20,813 nt of DNA from Tetmemena sp. SeJ-2015 (taxonomy: Eukaryota; Ciliophora; Spirotrichea; Sporadotrichida; Oxytrichidae), in the NCBI GenBank assembly GCA_027382625.1, contig JAJKFJ010004574.1:1-20813 (forward strand), given 5' to 3'. How positions within the stretch are numbered: the stretch's first letter is position 1; the number at the start of each line of letters is the position of its first letter. A program made the position numbers and the translations under genes. Positions 19,258-20,813 of the stretch are shown here, one piece after another. Under the pieces are notes generated by a model. That model saw only the letters and a program-made list of their open reading frames with translations. It did not search any database and was not told the origin of the DNA.

Positions 19258-20533
19258 ATGGTTGAATCTTCCAAAAAGGAAATTGTGTTGATAACAGGAA
19301 TCACCGGCTTTCTTGGCTCTTGGGTGGGCAAGGTATTTATTTATTTAATTCTTAGAGAACATGATCGCTGATGGAACTTACAAAATAAGAGCCAGCGTCA
19401 GATCTCTAAAGAACCAAAGCAAACTTGATCCATTGAGAGAAGAGTATGGACAAAGGCTCTTTGAATAGATCGAATTTGTGGAGGCTGATTTGAACAACTA
19501 AAAATCTCTCGAAAATGATAACATATAATTTATTGTTGATAGGTTTAATAAAATAAACACTCGGGCTTTAAATGTATTTTAAAGAATTAGTATAAAGATC
19601 AAAATCCTTAACAACAATCTAGATAATAAAAGACAAAACAATTACTAAATGGCTAATAAGCTAGTAGTCAATCAAAAATATAATATAATTATATCCTTTT
19701 TAGTTTTAATAATATTTTAGTCTTATTTAATAATAACTTAAAATGAGAAATATAGATAATTAGTAATCTATTAAATATACGCTTTAATCAACAAATTTTA
19801 AGAGATAATTTTGAATTAAAAAGAAATATTCCTTTTAAAAATGCGATAAGAGGAGTATCTTCGATCATCCATCTTGCAAGTCCAGTAGTAACTCCAGCAA
19901 GCGAAAAGATTTCAGAAAGAGTAATGGTCGAATCCACAACTAACGGAATGACATTTTATATTTATGGTTATTTATTATAATGAGATCTGTCATCGATTTA
20001 TTTTCGATGCTGCTGTTTCACAGAGAGTGAAGAAATTAGTTGTGACATCTACCATACTCGCCGTCATGGGTCCGCATTTAAACCCTCATATAGAAGAGAG
20101 ATAGAAGGATAGTATGCTATATACTTGACAGTTGTAAAAGACTAAAAAAATTGTGAGATTATGTTGCTTTCTATTATAGCTCCTCCATTAATATCATTAT
20201 TGCTTACACATAATGAAGAAATTAAAAAGGAGCTGCAGCAAAGAAAAAATTAAATTCGTTATTGATAAAGCATTAAGAAAATCATATCGAGGAAAAAATT
20301 AGTTCAACTTAGTATTAAATTTAAAATATAATCCTTTAAACTTAAAATTAGTAAATTAAAGGTATTTGAATTCTTAACATTTAAATTTTTGGTAATACAG
20401 TGGATACAGTTTAAGTTAAAAAACGTCGAAAATTATTTTAAAATCTAACTTTACATTAATTATCGTCATGGATTGACACGTGGCATCGGGAACACACCAA
20501 TTATGATCGTGTTTTAGTAGGCGATATAAAAGC

Positions 20534-20570
<37 letters not shown>

Positions 20571-20813
20571 CCTAGCGGGGTGTTTAATTCTGCTAATCTA
20601 ATCTACATTAATTATTTCTTGAAATGATTAAAGAACGATGACTGAATTCATATTTTGAAATATTCCATTTTGCAACTTCCCTCATTAAGTTACTCAATCA
20701 GAAATTTGGTTAATTGTCATCTTAAAGTAATAATTTAATGACATTTTATAATTAGGGGTTTTGATTGGAAAAAACGGGGGGATGAGTTCACAACCTATAA
20801 TGAGAATGACATA
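19258..20813 (+). CDS. Paralog E: NAD(P)-dependent extended SDR (DFR/Gre2-like), 3' end beyond window
   Basis: A B-type member starting at ATG 19258 with MVESSKKEIVLITGITGFLG, carrying TGxxGxxG. It continues with VGKVFLEN, IRASVRS, QIEFVEADL, SSIIHLASP, VMVESTTNGM, VKKLVVTS and VMGPHF. After a 682-bp insert it resumes at 20762 with DWKKRGDEFTTYNENDI, where the window stops, just before the expected YxxxK catalytic segment. Five inserts are removed to give a single frame with no frameshift or TGA in the visible part, so E looks intact as far as it can be read. In-frame TAG/TAA codons occur at Gln positions (for example before IEFVEADL). It is the downstream partner of D in the third duplication unit. 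Confidence 0.88.
19338..19350 (+). other. IES E1, 13 bp, pointer ATT
   Basis: ATT lies at 19335-19337 and 19348-19350. Removal yields VGKVFLENM, closely matching VGKVFLDQI in D. It is homologous to B1 and C1; a 25-nt GT...AG intron is the alternative. Confidence 0.7.
19525..19829 (+). other. IES E2, 305 bp, pointer AT
   Basis: The frame leaves at ENDNI and resumes at PFKNAIRGV. AT lies at 19523-19524 and 19828-19829. It occupies the same site as B2 and C2. Confidence 0.75.
19951..19982 (+). other. IES E3, 32 bp, pointer AATG
   Basis: AATG lies at 19947-19950 and 19979-19982. Removal gives TTNGMRSVID. It is the third paralog with the same pointer at this codon. Confidence 0.9.
19998..20008 (+). 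other. IES E4, 11 bp, pointer TCGAT
   Basis: TCGAT lies at 19993-19997 and 20004-20008. Removal gives RSVIDAAVSQRV. It is homologous to B4 and absent from C. Confidence 0.88.
20080..20761 (+). other. IES E5, 682 bp, pointer TTT
   Basis: The frame leaves at VMGPHF and resumes at DWKKRGDEF. TTT lies at 20077-20079 and 20759-20761. It is the same site as C4 but twice as long. The interior is AT-rich and contains a (TA)n run at about 20539-20566 and a less AT-rich patch at 20465-20530; no gene is visible in it. Confidence 0.85.
20539..20566. repeat. (TA)n microsatellite
   Basis: About fourteen TA units inside the large insert of gene E. A shorter run occurs near 280-296. Confidence 0.9.

Noticed and set aside
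1..20813. Telomeric C4A4 repeats, TBE transposon ends, CRISPR array, rRNA
   Set aside because: None seen on either strand.
10121..20813. Scrambled MDS order or inversion
   Set aside because: All segments of B, C, D and E follow protein order on one strand; no permutation is needed.

Overview
The window looks like germline (micronuclear) DNA of a hypotrich/stichotrich ciliate of the Oxytricha-Stylonychia type. Three things point there. Coding stretches are readable only if TAA and TAG encode glutamine and TGA is the sole stop. The same genes are broken by short AT-rich inserts bounded by 2-6 bp direct repeats, which is the layout of internal eliminated sequences (IESs) and pointers between macronuclear-destined segments (MDSs). 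The surroundings are very AT-rich and non-coding. The genus is an inference.

Right part (about 8.3-20.8 kb): a tandem family of NAD(P)-dependent extended short-chain dehydrogenase/reductases (dihydroflavonol-reductase / cinnamoyl-CoA-reductase / Gre2-like). The layout is a two-gene unit repeated three times, each with a 'D-type' member followed by a 'B-type' member: A (decayed, 8.28-9.1 kb) + B (10.12-11.88 kb); F (3' relic, 13.08-13.26 kb) + C (14.14-15.94 kb); D (intact, 17.23-18.38 kb) + E (19.26 kb to beyond the window end). Removing the proposed IESs restores one continuous reading frame in D and E. In B and C it does so apart from one frame slip each. Homologous IESs sit at the same codons in different paralogs, with conserved or slightly shifted pointers and very different lengths (for example 123/231/305 bp at one site).

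Between C and D, 16.09-16.63 kb holds an unidentified coding region whose sense switches frames at least twice. Between B and F lies a 596-bp foldback element with about 240-bp arms.

Left part (1-8.2 kb): mostly AT-rich DNA with no recognisable gene. It holds two inverted copies of a roughly 335-bp MITE-like element (1.58-1.91 and 5.56-5.89 kb), two GC-richer islands (about 0.34-0.72 and 2.58-3.26 kb) with unidentified open frames, and a TGA-free frame at 5.2-5.9 kb that starts like coding sequence and runs into the second MITE. No tRNA, rRNA, CRISPR, telomeric repeat or promoter could be supported. All alignments were made by eye.
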